Shown in pieces: positions 16,800-25,285 of a stretch of DNA of 64,000 bases. The notes below the pieces were generated by a model. It had not been told where the DNA came from. It saw nothing but the letters and a program-made list of their open reading frames with translations, and did no database searches. Each line of letters starts with the position of its first letter. Positions within the stretch are counted from its first letter, which is position 1. The position numbers were made by a program, and so were the translations under genes. This DNA comes from Haladaptatus sp. DYF46 (GTDB lineage: Archaea > Halobacteriota > Halobacteria > Halobacteriales > Haladaptataceae): positions 124,001-188,000 of the forward strand of contig NZ_JAJFAY010000006.1 of NCBI RefSeq assembly GCF_021083305.1, read 5' to 3'.

Positions 16800-18764
16800 T
16801 TAGATTTCGGTCACGCGCTCGTGCTTCTCATCGACGGCGGCGGCGTCCTCGGGGAGCAGTGCGGCGACGAGGTAGCCCGCGGATTCGCTGAAGTAGTCGA
16901 TAAGGGCCGCGATGCGGTCCGAATCGATGGCTTCGAGCGAGTCGAGGAGAATGAACGGAACGATATCGTACACCTCGTGGACGAGGTAGCCCGCGAGGGC
17001 GAAGACGAGGCCGGTCACCTCCCGTTCGCTTTCACTGAGGTGGTCGATGGTGTCCTCGTAGGTCGTCCCCGACTCCGTGCTTCGAATCACGTGGAGGTCG
17101 AACACGCTCTTCGTCGATTTCCGGCGTCCTTCCCGAACCTCCCGTTTGGTTCGGTCGATCCAGATCCGTTCGAGATTCTCGTAGTCGAGCAGGTCGAGAA
17201 CGGTCGCCATGTGTTCGTTGAACTGCTCGACCGCTTGCGTTTCGATCTGTTCGATGCGAGTGCGGAGGTCCGCCAGTTCGTCACTGATCTCCTCCCGTCG
17301 CGCTTCGAGTTGCTCCCGGTCGCCGACACGTGACTCGGTGTCCTCGATTTCGTCTTCGACCTCTTCGAGGTCGGATTCGAGTCGACCGAGTTCGAACTCG
17401 ATCTGGTTCGCTTCCCTGTGAAGGTCCAGGACGTCGCTGTACTCCTCCTGTTCGAGTTCCTCGACCGCCTCTTCGAGGGTTTCGACGTCGTCCGTGAGGG
17501 CCGTCCGCGTCTCCCGGAGGTCATCGAGACGGGCCTTTCGGTCCTCGATTTCGGATTCGAGTTGGCGACGTCGCTGTTCCGCCTGTTCGCGCTGACGCTG
17601 TGTCGCCTCCAACTCGCTCTTTTCGTCGCGGAGGTCCGAAATCTCGCTGTCGAGCGCGTTGCGCTCCGAGAGCTTTTCCTTGCGGAGGTCGCGAAGTCGT
17701 TCGATGGTTCCCTCGATGGTTCGTTCTTCGACTTCCGTTCCGCACGTCCAGCAGACGACCGTCTTCGTGTCTTCCACGAGTTGGTCGGTGACGGAGCCGT
17801 CGGAATGCGACTCGTGATCGTCGCCCGACTGCAGTGCAGCGAGTAGCTCGGGACTCGTCCCCTCGAGCATCTCCTCGTTGAACTGAATGACCGTCTGGAG
17901 CTCCGTCATGGTCGAGTCCAGCCGTTGTTTCTCCTCCCGTCGTGTTCGGATCTGCTCCGTTATCGACGATAGTTTCTCCTCCGAGACTTCGACACCCTCA
18001 GCGGCGTCGTCTTCGAGGGAATCCATTTCGTCTTCGACCGCTTCGATGCTCTCTTCCTCGGTAGTGATGTTGTAGCGAACGTCCTCGAGGCGCGAGCGAG
18101 TTTGACTCAGTTCGTCCAATTTTTCGTCGAGTTCGGCCTTCTCGGATTTCGTCTCGCCGATATCCGCGTCCGCTTCTTCCAGTTCGGCCTCCTTCTCCGC
18201 GAGTTCGGTCCGTTTCTCCTCGATATCGTTCTGGAGTTGGGTTCGTTTCTCCTCGAGACCGGGGAGCTGCTGTTTGAGCGAGTCGAGTTCGGACAGTTCG
18301 TCGTCGAGTTGCTGCCGTTCGCGTTTCAGTTGTTCGATTTCGGCTTGAATCGCGTCGGTGTCGACGGGTCGCATGATGAGGTCCCGGAGGTCGTCCCCAC
18401 GTGCAACGGCGCGGCGGGCCTCGTTCGATTCCAGAAGGAACGCGAACAGGTCGGCTAGTTCCGGGTCTTCGAGATACGGCTCGCCCCCCATCGAGACGGT
18501 TCCGTTCTGCCGCTGGAGCGTCCTCGTGTACGTCTCGTCGCCGAGCGTCAGTTCGGCACGTCCCTCCTCGGCATCCCCTTTCAGCGACGACTGGTCGCTG
18601 CCAAGCGTCGCCATTATCGCTTGGAGCAGGGACGTTCGGTTCGTCGCGTTGCGACCGGTGAGGGCAGTCACGCCGGGGGAAAAGCTGACTTCCGTTTCGT
18701 CGATACCGCCGATGTTATGGACGCTCAGATTCACCTGATTCACCGCTTGGTCCGATAGTTGCAT
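16800..18764 (-). CDS. archaea-specific SMC-related coiled-coil ATPase
   Basis: This 654-residue protein has an N-terminal ATPase half with a P-loop-like GRNATNRTS at about residues 37-45 (Arg where Lys is usual), and about 200 residues of heptad-rich coiled coil. A zinc-hook CWTCG (Cys338, Cys341) is followed by a returning coiled coil, then a C-terminal half with LSESEREVTGL (signature-like) and FILLDSLEAID (Walker B-like, Ser where Glu is usual). It is Rad50/SMC-like but short, as in the archaea-specific SMC-related proteins. Position beside parA suggests DNA organisation or segregation. The ATG at 18764 sits 27 nt from a TATA box. Confidence 0.8.
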   Translation of the reverse strand: MQLSDQAVNQVNLSVHNIGGIDETEVSFSPGVTALTGRNATNRTSLLQAIMATLGSDQSSLKGDAEEGRAELTLGDETYTRTLQRQNGTVSMGGEPYLEDPELADLFAFLLESNEARRAVARGDDLRDLIMRPVDTDAIQAEIEQLKRERQQLDDELSELDSLKQQLPGLEEKRTQLQNDIEEKRTELAEKEAELEEADADIGETKSEKAELDEKLDELSQTRSRLEDVRYNITTEEESIEAVEDEMDSLEDDAAEGVEVSEEKLSSITEQIRTRREEKQRLDSTMTELQTVIQFNEEMLEGTSPELLAALQSGDDHESHSDGSVTDQLVEDTKTVVCWTCGTEVEERTIEGTIERLRDLRKEKLSERNALDSEISDLRDEKSELEATQRQREQAEQRRRQLESEIEDRKARLDDLRETRTALTDDVETLEEAVEELEQEEYSDVLDLHREANQIEFELGRLESDLEEVEDEIEDTESRVGDREQLEARREEISDELADLRTRIEQIETQAVEQFNEHMATVLDLLDYENLERIWIDRTKREVREGRRKSTKSVFDLHVIRSTESGTTYEDTIDHLSESEREVTGLVFALAGYLVHEVYDIVPFILLDSLEAIDSDRIAALIDYFSESAGYLVAALLPEDAAAVDEKHERVTEI

Positions 18765-18786
18765 ATGGACTCGTTGTGGCTCCTCC

Positions 18787-18795
18787 AATATAAGT
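18787..18795 (-). promoter_or_regulatory. TATA box of the SMC-related gene
   Basis: ACTTATATT on the minus strand is centred 27 nt before the ATG at 18764. This decides against the upstream TTG (18788) as start and indicates a leaderless transcript. Confidence 0.55.
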
Positions 18796-18902
18796 GGTTC
18801 AGATTTCTTGCAGGAGTATTACAGCACTATTCCTGTAACGGTACCCTAGGACTCGTGGAGGTGGAACGGTTTCGAGGAAGGATGGGCAGCGTTCGGACGA
18901 AA

Positions 18903-18960
18903 GTGGCGAGTGAATGCAAGATTCATATAGCGATATAAGATTCATTCATAGTTGCCACTC
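18903..18960. repeat. 58-bp compound inverted repeat between the par operon and the SMC-like gene
   Basis: Nested arms share nearly one centre: AGTGGC/GCCACT at the outside, TGAATG/CATTCA inside, and TATA/TATA around GCGA in the middle. It lies downstream of the ParA-partner stop and about 140 bp upstream of the SMC-like start. It could be a terminator hairpin for the par operon or a protein-binding site. Confidence 0.45.
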
Positions 18961-19005
18961 CCGTCTTTCGATGAGAGAGCGGACCGAAGAATCGGACGTG
19001 TAGAA

Positions 19006-19422
19006 CTAGGAATCGTGTCGGCGTTCGGCGATTATCTCCACGAGCCGTTCGGGGGCTTCCGCTGCGAGCGTGAGGACGGCGTCGTGAATTTCACGTTTCT
19101 CTTCATCGCGGATACCCCGTCGCCGAAGCTCCGGGACGACCGAAATGCCGATCGCGTCCTCGAACTCGTCCCACGTCTCGCCTCGGGCGTACAGCGGACG
19201 CTGGCGAACCTCCGAATATTCGAACGACGGACCGGAAACCCCCGCAGACTCGGTTTCGGACGACTCCGACGACCGTGACGTCTCGACGGGGGGGCTCTCC
19301 GCGGGTTGCATCGAATCGGCCGACGATTCCGTGGACTTTTCCGGAGAGGGTTCCGACGGTTCCTTCGTCGTATCGTCGTCTTCGACGGCACCCAAATCGT
19401 CGAACGGGTTCGCATCGGTCAT
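19006..19422 (-). CDS. small acidic ParA-partner protein
   Basis: This 138-residue protein is encoded directly after parA, the genes overlapping by 4 bp (ATGA), which implies translational coupling. Residues 1-70 are Ser/Glu/Pro-rich and probably disordered. The last 65 residues (from about FEYSEVRQRPLYAR) look folded and helical. No ParB, HTH or ribbon-helix-helix motif is obvious. By position it is the adaptor or centromere-binding partner of ParA, likely acting on the repeat array upstream of parA, but binding is inferred. Confidence 0.65.
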   Translation of the reverse strand: MTDANPFDDLGAVEDDDTTKEPSEPSPEKSTESSADSMQPAESPPVETSRSSESSETESAGVSGPSFEYSEVRQRPLYARGETWDEFEDAIGISVVPELRRRGIRDEEKREIHDAVLTLAAEAPERLVEIIAERRHDS

Positions 19423-20291
19423 CGTTCGACACCCCCGTTCGCGACGATGGACGCCAGTTCCTCGAAGTTCTCCAGTTGGTCGTTCTCGGGGTCGTAGTCC
19501 AGCAGCGGCTGGTGTTCCTTCAGCGATTTCGAAAGCGATGCGCTGTATCGGATACCGGGCTTTGGCGGTCGCAGTTCGCCGTCGTCGATGGCGTCGAACT
19601 GATCGGCCGTAATCCGAGCGAAGTTCGGAACTTTGCTCTCCGTCGCTTCGGCCGTGTTCAAGTTTTCGAGCAATTCACGGTCTTCCGTTCGTTGGTCGAT
19701 TCGCTCGCGGAGTTTGTTCGGGACGAGTGCGAGCACGTCGATATCGATGTACTCCTGTGAGGGCGTGATGAGTCGCTCCATGGTGCGTTTGTATCCGCCG
19801 ATGGAACTCGAACCGGGTTCGAGAGGAATCATGACGTTTCCGGACGCGACCAGCGCGTTGTTGTTGAGCATCCCGGGATAGGCGGGGCAGTCGAACACGA
19901 TGTAATCGTATCGCTCACCGAGAAGCGGATCGACGATTTTCGTTTTGACCCGTGCGGAGCCCTGAAGTGCGCCTGCGAGGTCCTTTTCGACATCTTCGAG
20001 CGTGTCCGAGGACGGAAGGAGGTCGAAATCGAACTCGGTCTCCTGAATGAGGTCGGCAGCGGTCGCGTTGCCTTGATCGAGGATGACGTCACCCAGATTC
20101 GTCTCCCCTCGGTAGACGTCACCGAACCCGAGGCCGTTCGTCGCGTGGCCGTTCGGGTCGAGATCGGCGAACAGCACCCGACCACGTTCGGTGAGTTGCC
20201 GGGCGAGGTTCATCGAAATCGTTGATTTGCCGACGCCACCTTTCAAGATGACCACGCTCACGGCGCGTGGAGTGTCTACGTTTGCTACCAT
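19419..20291 (-). CDS. ParA-family partition ATPase
   Basis: This 290-residue protein has the deviant Walker A KGGVGKST at residues 17-24, the LDPNGHAT switch region at about 44-51 and the Walker B region YIVFDCPAYPG. It has the size of a plasmid-type ParA without an N-terminal HTH. It drives DNA segregation by ATP-dependent dynamics on the nucleoid. The ATG at 20291 is followed by a conserved-type N-terminus; upstream in-frame codons run through promoter and repeat sequence and are rejected. The upstream region carries the ATAGGT motif array, including copies flanking the promoter, which suggests autoregulation. Confidence 0.9.
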   Translation of the reverse strand: MVANVDTPRAVSVVILKGGVGKSTISMNLARQLTERGRVLFADLDPNGHATNGLGFGDVYRGETNLGDVILDQGNATAADLIQETEFDFDLLPSSDTLEDVEKDLAGALQGSARVKTKIVDPLLGERYDYIVFDCPAYPGMLNNNALVASGNVMIPLEPGSSSIGGYKRTMERLITPSQEYIDIDVLALVPNKLRERIDQRTEDRELLENLNTAEATESKVPNFARITADQFDAIDDGELRPPKPGIRYSASLSKSLKEHQPLLDYDPENDQLENFEELASIVANGGVER

Positions 20292-20323
20292 TGTGTAACC
20301 CGACCGCCGGAATCCCCGTTTGT

Positions 20324-20850
20324 GATAGGTAGCGGAGGTATACAAGCCACCTATTGTCCGGTTTTCGTTTGTTTCGACGGTTGAGATAGCCGTCTCGCCA
20401 CAAAAACATAAACTTGCCGCAAGTAGATGGTTGAGGTAGAATAGGTGCACCAGGGGAAATAGGTAAGGTAGCTAAACTACCTATTGTACGCACCGCGGTT
20501 GAGTACGTTATCGCGCCGGATTCAGTTCAGCGATCAGCCGAGCAGGTGGGATAGAAGAAGTAGTGGCGATAGGTAGTTCAGGTAAGATAGTATCGATAGG
20601 TGATCTGGGTGGGATAGTGAAGACAGAAAAGACAGCTAAGGTAGACAGACTACCTATTGCTACCGGTACCGGACAGAAATCGAGATACGACCGGACGACG
20701 TACGAGGTTCCAAAACATCGATCAAGACGGTAGGTAGCTCAGGGACAATAAGTAGCTCAGGAATAATAGGTAATGAAGGACAAATAGGTGGTGAAGAACA
20801 GATAGGTAATGAAGGATGAATAGGTGATGACAGATAATAGGTGGCTCAGA
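20324..20850. repeat. array of about 15 ATAGGT-type motifs (candidate centromere/par operator)
   Basis: Copies of nATAGGT(A/G)(G/A) start near 20324, 20439, 20457, 20568, 20595, 20729, 20747 (AATAAGTAG variant), 20765, 20783, 20800, 20819 and 20836. Inverted copies (CTACCTATT or CCACCTATT) are at 20347-20356, 20477-20486 and 20650-20659. The last seven are spaced 17-19 bp with AATGAAGGA or GCTCAGGA-type filler, a phased iteron arrangement. Two copies flank the parA core promoter around TGTATAC (20338-20345). No gene lies between 20292 and 21291. Confidence 0.7.
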
Positions 20851-21219
20851 AACAATATGTGAGTCGCTAAAGTGGCTGGCTACGGTTGCTATCTCTAGGA
20901 CGTTCTCGGAACGGTGAAGCAATAGACATTATCGGATGAGATTCACCACGTTACAGTTTTCAGACATTCGAACCGTGACCTATTTGTGCGAATCGGCAGG
21001 TCCCTTGTATTTAGATTTGAACCGTTCGCCATTCCGCCACTGCCAGCAGCAATCGAGTGGGACACGGATTACAGCGGTATTAACCAACACGAGTGCCGGA
21101 TTCACCGGATCGTTAGTTACTGCGAGCGTTTTTACATCTCTGTCATAGTGGTGATTACCCGATATATGGATGTTTAACCAACGCACCTACGGACGAATCT
21201 CCGGAGCCCGGGGCGTAGC

Positions 21220-21227
21220 TATATAAA
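21220..21227 (+). promoter_or_regulatory. TATA box of the ATPase gene
   Basis: TATATAAA lies about 70 nt before the ATG at 21292, which predicts a leader of roughly 40 nt containing the palindrome at 21272-21286. Confidence 0.5.
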
Positions 21228-21271
21228 GCCATCAATGAGAACGAGAGCGGGAAAGAGCTAAGTCATTATCT

Positions 21272-21286
21272 CGATAATGATTATCG
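21272..21286. promoter_or_regulatory. perfect palindrome at the start of the ATPase gene
   Basis: CGATAAT-G-ATTATCG is a perfect 15-bp palindrome, preceded by an overlapping ATTATC-TC-GATAAT (21265-21278). It lies immediately before the chosen start codon and would suit an autoregulatory operator. Confidence 0.45.
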
Positions 21287-21291
21287 TAAGA

Positions 21292-22677
21292 ATGTTTCAC
21301 GACCGCGCCGACGAACTCGACGCACTTCGCGCGGAGCACGAACGGGATCGATTCAGTCTCGTCATCATCTACGGTCGTCGTCGAGTCGGAAAAACGGAAC
21401 TGATCAAAGCGTTCTGTGAAAACCGGAACCATCTCTATCACCTCGCGTCCCAAGACTCGGCGAAAGTCCAGCAGGAACAGTTGGTCGAGGAGTTAGCGGC
21501 GTACCGAGACGAACGAGTTCCACGCATCGAAAGTTGGCACGACGCAGTCGATTACCTCGGCGAGGTTCTCGCGCAGGACAAACGAATCGTGGCCATCGAC
21601 GAGTTCCCGTATCTCGTCGAGTCGAGCGACACGATTCTCTCCGCATTCCAACGTCTGGTGGATACACAACAGGCGGAGTCGACATCGACGCTCATCCTGT
21701 GCGGGTCGAGCATCAGCGTCATGGAATCGGACGTGATGGGTCACGAGAGCCCGTTATATGGGCGTCGAACCGCCCAAATCGACCTCCAACCGTTCACGTT
21801 CGCCTCGGCGAGCGAGATTATCGATTATCCGATTGAGGAACGAGTCCGGTCGTTTGCGGTGACCGGCGGCATGCCGATGTACCTCGCGCTCTTCGATTAC
21901 GACGAACCGCTCGAAACGAACCTCCTCCGAAACCACCTCTCGAAGACATCGATCCTCTACGACGAACCCGAATTCCTGCTCAGGACGGAACTGCGAAACC
22001 CATCGCGGTACATGAGCATCCTCGAAGCCATCGCGAATGGACATACCACGCCAAACGAAATTTCCGGACAGACGGACATCGGTTCGGGACCGCTTTCGGG
22101 GTATCTCCAGCGTCTTCGCCGGCTCAGGCTGATTCAGCGGGTGGTTCCTGTCACGGCGATCGAAAAGAAATCGAAACGATCGATATACCGGATCAGCGAC
22201 GAGTTCCTTCGCTTCTGGTTCCGGTTCGTGGAGCCGAGTCGGTCGGGAATCGAGCAGGCACCTGACCTCGTTCTCGAGGATCGGATCATGCCCGAACTCG
22301 ACCGGTTCGTCGCGACGACGTTCGAAGACATCTGTCAGGAGGCTCTCTGGAAACTCGCCAAGAATGGGGAACTAAACGGGTCGTACGGTGCGATCGGTCG
22401 ATGGTGGTACGGTGGGCACGAAATCGATATTGTTGGACTCGACGACCGGACACCGACGGCACTCTTCGCCGAGTGTAAATGGACCACCACGCCGGTTGGC
22501 ACGGATCTGGTCGAGGATTTGCGCGAGAAAGCGCGTGAGGTGCGGTGGAAGACGGGAGAACGAGACGAGGAATTCGTGCTGTTCTCGAAGTCGGGGTTCG
22601 AAAACGGCCTTCGAGAGAGCCTCGATGATCGGTGGCATCTGATCGACTTAGAGAAGTTAGCAGCCGTTTTCCAGTGA
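21292..22677 (+). CDS. archaeal ATPase-family protein with nuclease-like C-terminal domain (DUF234 type)
   Basis: This 461-residue protein has Walker A GRRRVGKT at about residues 28-35, Walker B IVAIDEFP near 98-105 and a winged-helix region around NEISGQTDI. A C-terminal domain carries GGHEIDIVGLD and LFAECKW, which looks like a PD-(D/E)xK nuclease core, as in archaeal ATPases followed by DUF234. The start at 21292 (MFHDRADEL) fits the family; the ATG at 21277 lies inside the palindrome. It sits between the par repeat array and the origin. Its function is unknown; maintenance, defence or DNA processing are possible. Confidence 0.78.
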   Translation: MFHDRADELDALRAEHERDRFSLVIIYGRRRVGKTELIKAFCENRNHLYHLASQDSAKVQQEQLVEELAAYRDERVPRIESWHDAVDYLGEVLAQDKRIVAIDEFPYLVESSDTILSAFQRLVDTQQAESTSTLILCGSSISVMESDVMGHESPLYGRRTAQIDLQPFTFASASEIIDYPIEERVRSFAVTGGMPMYLALFDYDEPLETNLLRNHLSKTSILYDEPEFLLRTELRNPSRYMSILEAIANGHTTPNEISGQTDIGSGPLSGYLQRLRRLRLIQRVVPVTAIEKKSKRSIYRISDEFLRFWFRFVEPSRSGIEQAPDLVLEDRIMPELDRFVATTFEDICQEALWKLAKNGELNGSYGAIGRWWYGGHEIDIVGLDDRTPTALFAECKWTTTPVGTDLVEDLREKAREVRWKTGERDEEFVLFSKSGFENGLRESLDDRWHLIDLEKLAAVFQ

Positions 22678-22696
22678 ATCGGGAAACGAACCCCCT

Positions 22697-22719
22697 CCCC
22701 CCGTCATCGAAGTGTAAAC
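22697..22719 (-). repeat. inverted origin repeat with G-string
   Basis: The reverse complement reads TTTACACTTCGATGACGGGG followed by further G residues. It is the only copy facing right-to-left, so the AT-rich segment downstream is flanked by oppositely oriented elements, as in haloarchaeal origins. Confidence 0.7.
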
Positions 22720-22856
22720 GGGAGAAGGGGGAAGGTGGGGAACTCGTAGAGGTAGTTGCAGGGAACGGAGTTCAGCGCCAGAAACGAGGGAGTTAGCGAC
22801 GAATTTGGCAAGGGATACGTCGCTACTCCCGGAAATCAACAGAATAGACACCGACA

Positions 22857-22925
22857 TATAATAAAGGAAAGCTTTATTAGAATGCTCGTTAAACAATATC
22901 CGCAAACCAGATTTAAAGCAGCTAA
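22857..22925. other. AT-rich candidate duplex-unwinding element with hairpin
   Basis: This AT-rich segment lies between the inverted repeat (22697-22719) and the first direct repeat (22984). It contains a perfect inverted repeat TAATAAAG/CTTTATTA (22859-22879). It is the natural melting site for the origin, although the hairpin could also act as a terminator for the preceding ATPase gene. Confidence 0.5.
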
Positions 22926-22983
22926 GACGGATAGCTAAGGGAAGATAACATCGTATCAGCAACACCAACCACTCCGTTCCCAC

Positions 22984-23767
22984 GTTACACTTCGATAACG
23001 GGGTGGGGGTGTCACCGTGAACATCGTCCGATGAAACGAACCACCTCGTTCGTCCGTTCGTTCGTCCTCGACTTGTCGTGGACGAGCGAGTGGGTTCTAT
23101 TCCGTCGCCGCTTGCGACCCTGAACGGCAGTTTTTGCCCGTATCCTTCCGACGAACCGGTTGTTACACTTCGATGACGGGGTGAGTGACCGGACGTGAAC
23201 TTTCCAAACCGTAACGACTGTTAAAAGCACGCACACAACGTATTGTACCCCATAAACGAGGGAGACGTTACACTTCGATAAGGGGGTAAACAATAACAGA
23301 AAAGTCGACGTGGTCTATCGGTTTCGATATCTGCTTACACTTCGATGACGGGGTCACACAGTCTCTTCTGGAAGCGTCACTCCCCGATGTCACAGTACAT
23401 CTCGAACGACAACCGGCACGGACGAATGATACCTTCGTTTCGAATGCGTTTACGATATTCACGTATCCTCGACACGATTCGAGTACCTCGGAAGACGGTT
23501 CGAAAATCCCAAAAGACAGTTCGAACACTCTAGAAGACGACCCGGACACCCTTGACGAGTAGACCTCGATGCCTCGTACTCCGAATCTCGACAAACATCT
23601 ATTTCTCGGTTGAGAAGCCTTCTAACTAAGCAATACACTTCGATGACGGGGTAAGCCACTGTCGGTTTGGCGGACGATGAGAACGAGAACACTGCCACAG
23701 GCGTCCCAGTCAGTTACACTTCGACAAGGGGGTTCCCTCGACCGTCGTTACACTTCGATGGAGGGGT
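22984..23767 (+). repeat. seven direct G-string origin repeats (ORB-like)
   Basis: The consensus is TTACACTTCGATGACGGGGT. Copies (21 bp including one preceding base) are at 22984-23004, 23162-23182, 23267-23287, 23334-23354, 23632-23652, 23713-23733 and 23747-23767. Variants (GATAAC, GATAAG, GACAAG, GATGGA in the centre) keep the ACACTTCGA core and the terminal G-run followed by T. Spacing is irregular (34-298 bp). A degenerate copy (CTTCGGATTCGATGTCGGGG) abuts the orc1 stop at about 23869-23888. Confidence 0.8.
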
Positions 23768-23890
23768 TATCGTCGATTGTCAATCAATCGTCCACTGTCC
23801 CGAGGTCGGTCGTTTACGATGAGCAACAACCATAAATAGAACAGTTGGGAGAGAAAGCCAGTCGGTTGCCTTCGGATTCGATGTCGGGGT

Positions 23891-25285
23891 TTAGGAACTC
23901 TCGAACTTCTGCATCTTCGTTTGTGCGATGGATTTGAGATGGTCCGTCTCACCGCCGATCGCCGAAAGTCGGGAGTCCTCCGCGAGCAGGTCCAGAATCG
24001 GATTGGGGTCATCCGAGAACGAAAACTCCATGTGCATCCCCTGTCCACGGCCACGGCTTTTTCGCTCGGCGTCCACGATTCCGTACGTGTTGAGTTCTTT
24101 GACGTACTTGATGTACGTCTCACGCGTCATCTGATCCGCGTCCAACAGCTCGGTGATCCACTTGTAGACTTGATACCCGACGGGACTCGGGACGGATGTT
24201 GTGGCATGGGCCGTGTGTACCGCGACTGCCGCCGTCGCGTAGAGCGAGATCTTCTTCTGCGTCGAGAGTCCTTCGATTTGGGTGAGCATGCGGTCCTTGT
24301 CGACTTCGTCTTGGGAATCCCGGACGTGCGATTCGGTGACGACGTCGTCGTTCTGCCGGTCGGCGAGGTCACCGGCTTTCCGGAAGAGGTCGATTCCCTT
24401 GCGGGCGTCGCCGTGACTTTGGGCGGCGAACGCCGCGACCAACGGAATGACGTCGTCGCTGAGGGCACCGGCTCGGAAGGCGTCACGACGATGGTCGAGG
24501 ATTTCACGCAGTTGATTCGCGTCGTAATCGGAGAAAGGGATATCTTCGGGATTGAACGAACTCTCCGAGCGCCCGTCCACGTTCTCCATGAACTTGGGGT
24601 CGTTCGTCAGGGCGGCCACGGACACCGTCCCGTGAATGGTGTCCGTCTTCCCCGCCCGCGACAGTTGATAGAGGAGCTTCGAATACGCGGGTTCGTCCTC
24701 CCGGCCCACGAGGAGATCGATTTCGTCGAGAATGAAGATGACCGAGTCGTAGTAGGTGTTGATGAGGTCGTAGAGGCGCTCGTACTTCTGTTCGGTGGAG
24801 ACACCCGTCGCCGGGACGCCGGTGGCGACACCCACGTCTTTTGCGACGGTTTCGACGAGTTTGTAGACCGCGCGGTCGAGGGTGGTTATCGGCTGGCAGT
24901 TGAGACTGATGACGCCGAAGTTGATGTCCTGTGATTCACAGAGCTCGACGATTTGTCCGCAGACGGCGTTGACGATGAGGGATTTCCCGGTTCCGGAGGG
25001 GCCGTAGAGAAGCATGTTCGGGGGTCGCTCGTCGCGAAGTGCCGGTTTGAGATACGCGACGACGGCTTGAAGCTGGTCGTCACGTCCGACGATGCGTTCT
25101 TCGTCGATGATGGTATCCGGTTCGACGAGGTTCCGGTTCACGAACACGGATCCGCCGGAGTCCTCTTCGAGGAGTTCCCGGATCGTTTTCTGGTCGGAGC
25201 CGTCGGCCGCAGGCGGACCGACCGCTGTTTCCTCGGACCGATCCGAGAGGGCATCGTCGGGTGTCTCCATGGTATCGTCTGGCAT
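23891..25285 (-). CDS. orc1/cdc6: Orc1/Cdc6 replication initiator
   Basis: This 464-residue AAA+ protein has Walker A LYGPSGTGKS, Walker B VIFILDEIDLL, an arginine-rich sensor region and a C-terminal winged helix (DADQMTRETYIKYVKEL onward), the usual full length for haloarchaeal Orc1/Cdc6. It recognises ORB elements, opens the origin and recruits MCM. The start at 25285 (MPDDTMETPDD) is preferred to an upstream alternative; 25270 is also possible. The promoter side contains CTACCTAT (25313-25320), a copy of the par-array motif, hinting at shared regulation. Its 3' end faces the repeat array. Confidence 0.9.
   Translation of the reverse strand: MPDDTMETPDDALSDRSEETAVGPPAADGSDQKTIRELLEEDSGGSVFVNRNLVEPDTIIDEERIVGRDDQLQAVVAYLKPALRDERPPNMLLYGPSGTGKSLIVNAVCGQIVELCESQDINFGVISLNCQPITTLDRAVYKLVETVAKDVGVATGVPATGVSTEQKYERLYDLINTYYDSVIFILDEIDLLVGREDEPAYSKLLYQLSRAGKTDTIHGTVSVAALTNDPKFMENVDGRSESSFNPEDIPFSDYDANQLREILDHRRDAFRAGALSDDVIPLVAAFAAQSHGDARKGIDLFRKAGDLADRQNDDVVTESHVRDSQDEVDKDRMLTQIEGLSTQKKISLYATAAVAVHTAHATTSVPSPVGYQVYKWITELLDADQMTRETYIKYVKELNTYGIVDAERKSRGRGQGMHMEFSFSDDPNPILDLLAEDSRLSAIGGETDHLKSIAQTKMQKFESS

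Larger units (their letters stand above)
22697..23767. other. replication origin (oriC-type) of the replicon
   Basis: The 1.2-kb gene-free segment between the ATPase and orc1/cdc6 holds one inverted and seven direct copies of a 20-bp repeat ending in a G-string, plus an AT-rich stretch between the inverted copy and the first direct copy. Orc1/Cdc6-binding ORB elements of halophiles typically carry such G-strings and flank a duplex-unwinding element. Unusually, the repeats lie downstream of the orc1 3' end rather than at its promoter. Confidence 0.75.

Noticed and set aside
20324-20850. CRISPR array
   Set aside because: The repeated unit is only about 8-9 bp with short and unequal spacing; no longer palindromic repeat or cas gene is present.
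23012-23698. Short frames between the origin repeats
   Set aside because: They translate the repeated G-string DNA and lack any protein-like composition.
22984-23767. CRISPR array
   Set aside because: Repeats are about 20 bp but spacing varies from 34 to 298 bp and one copy is inverted; the neighbouring orc1 fits an origin instead.
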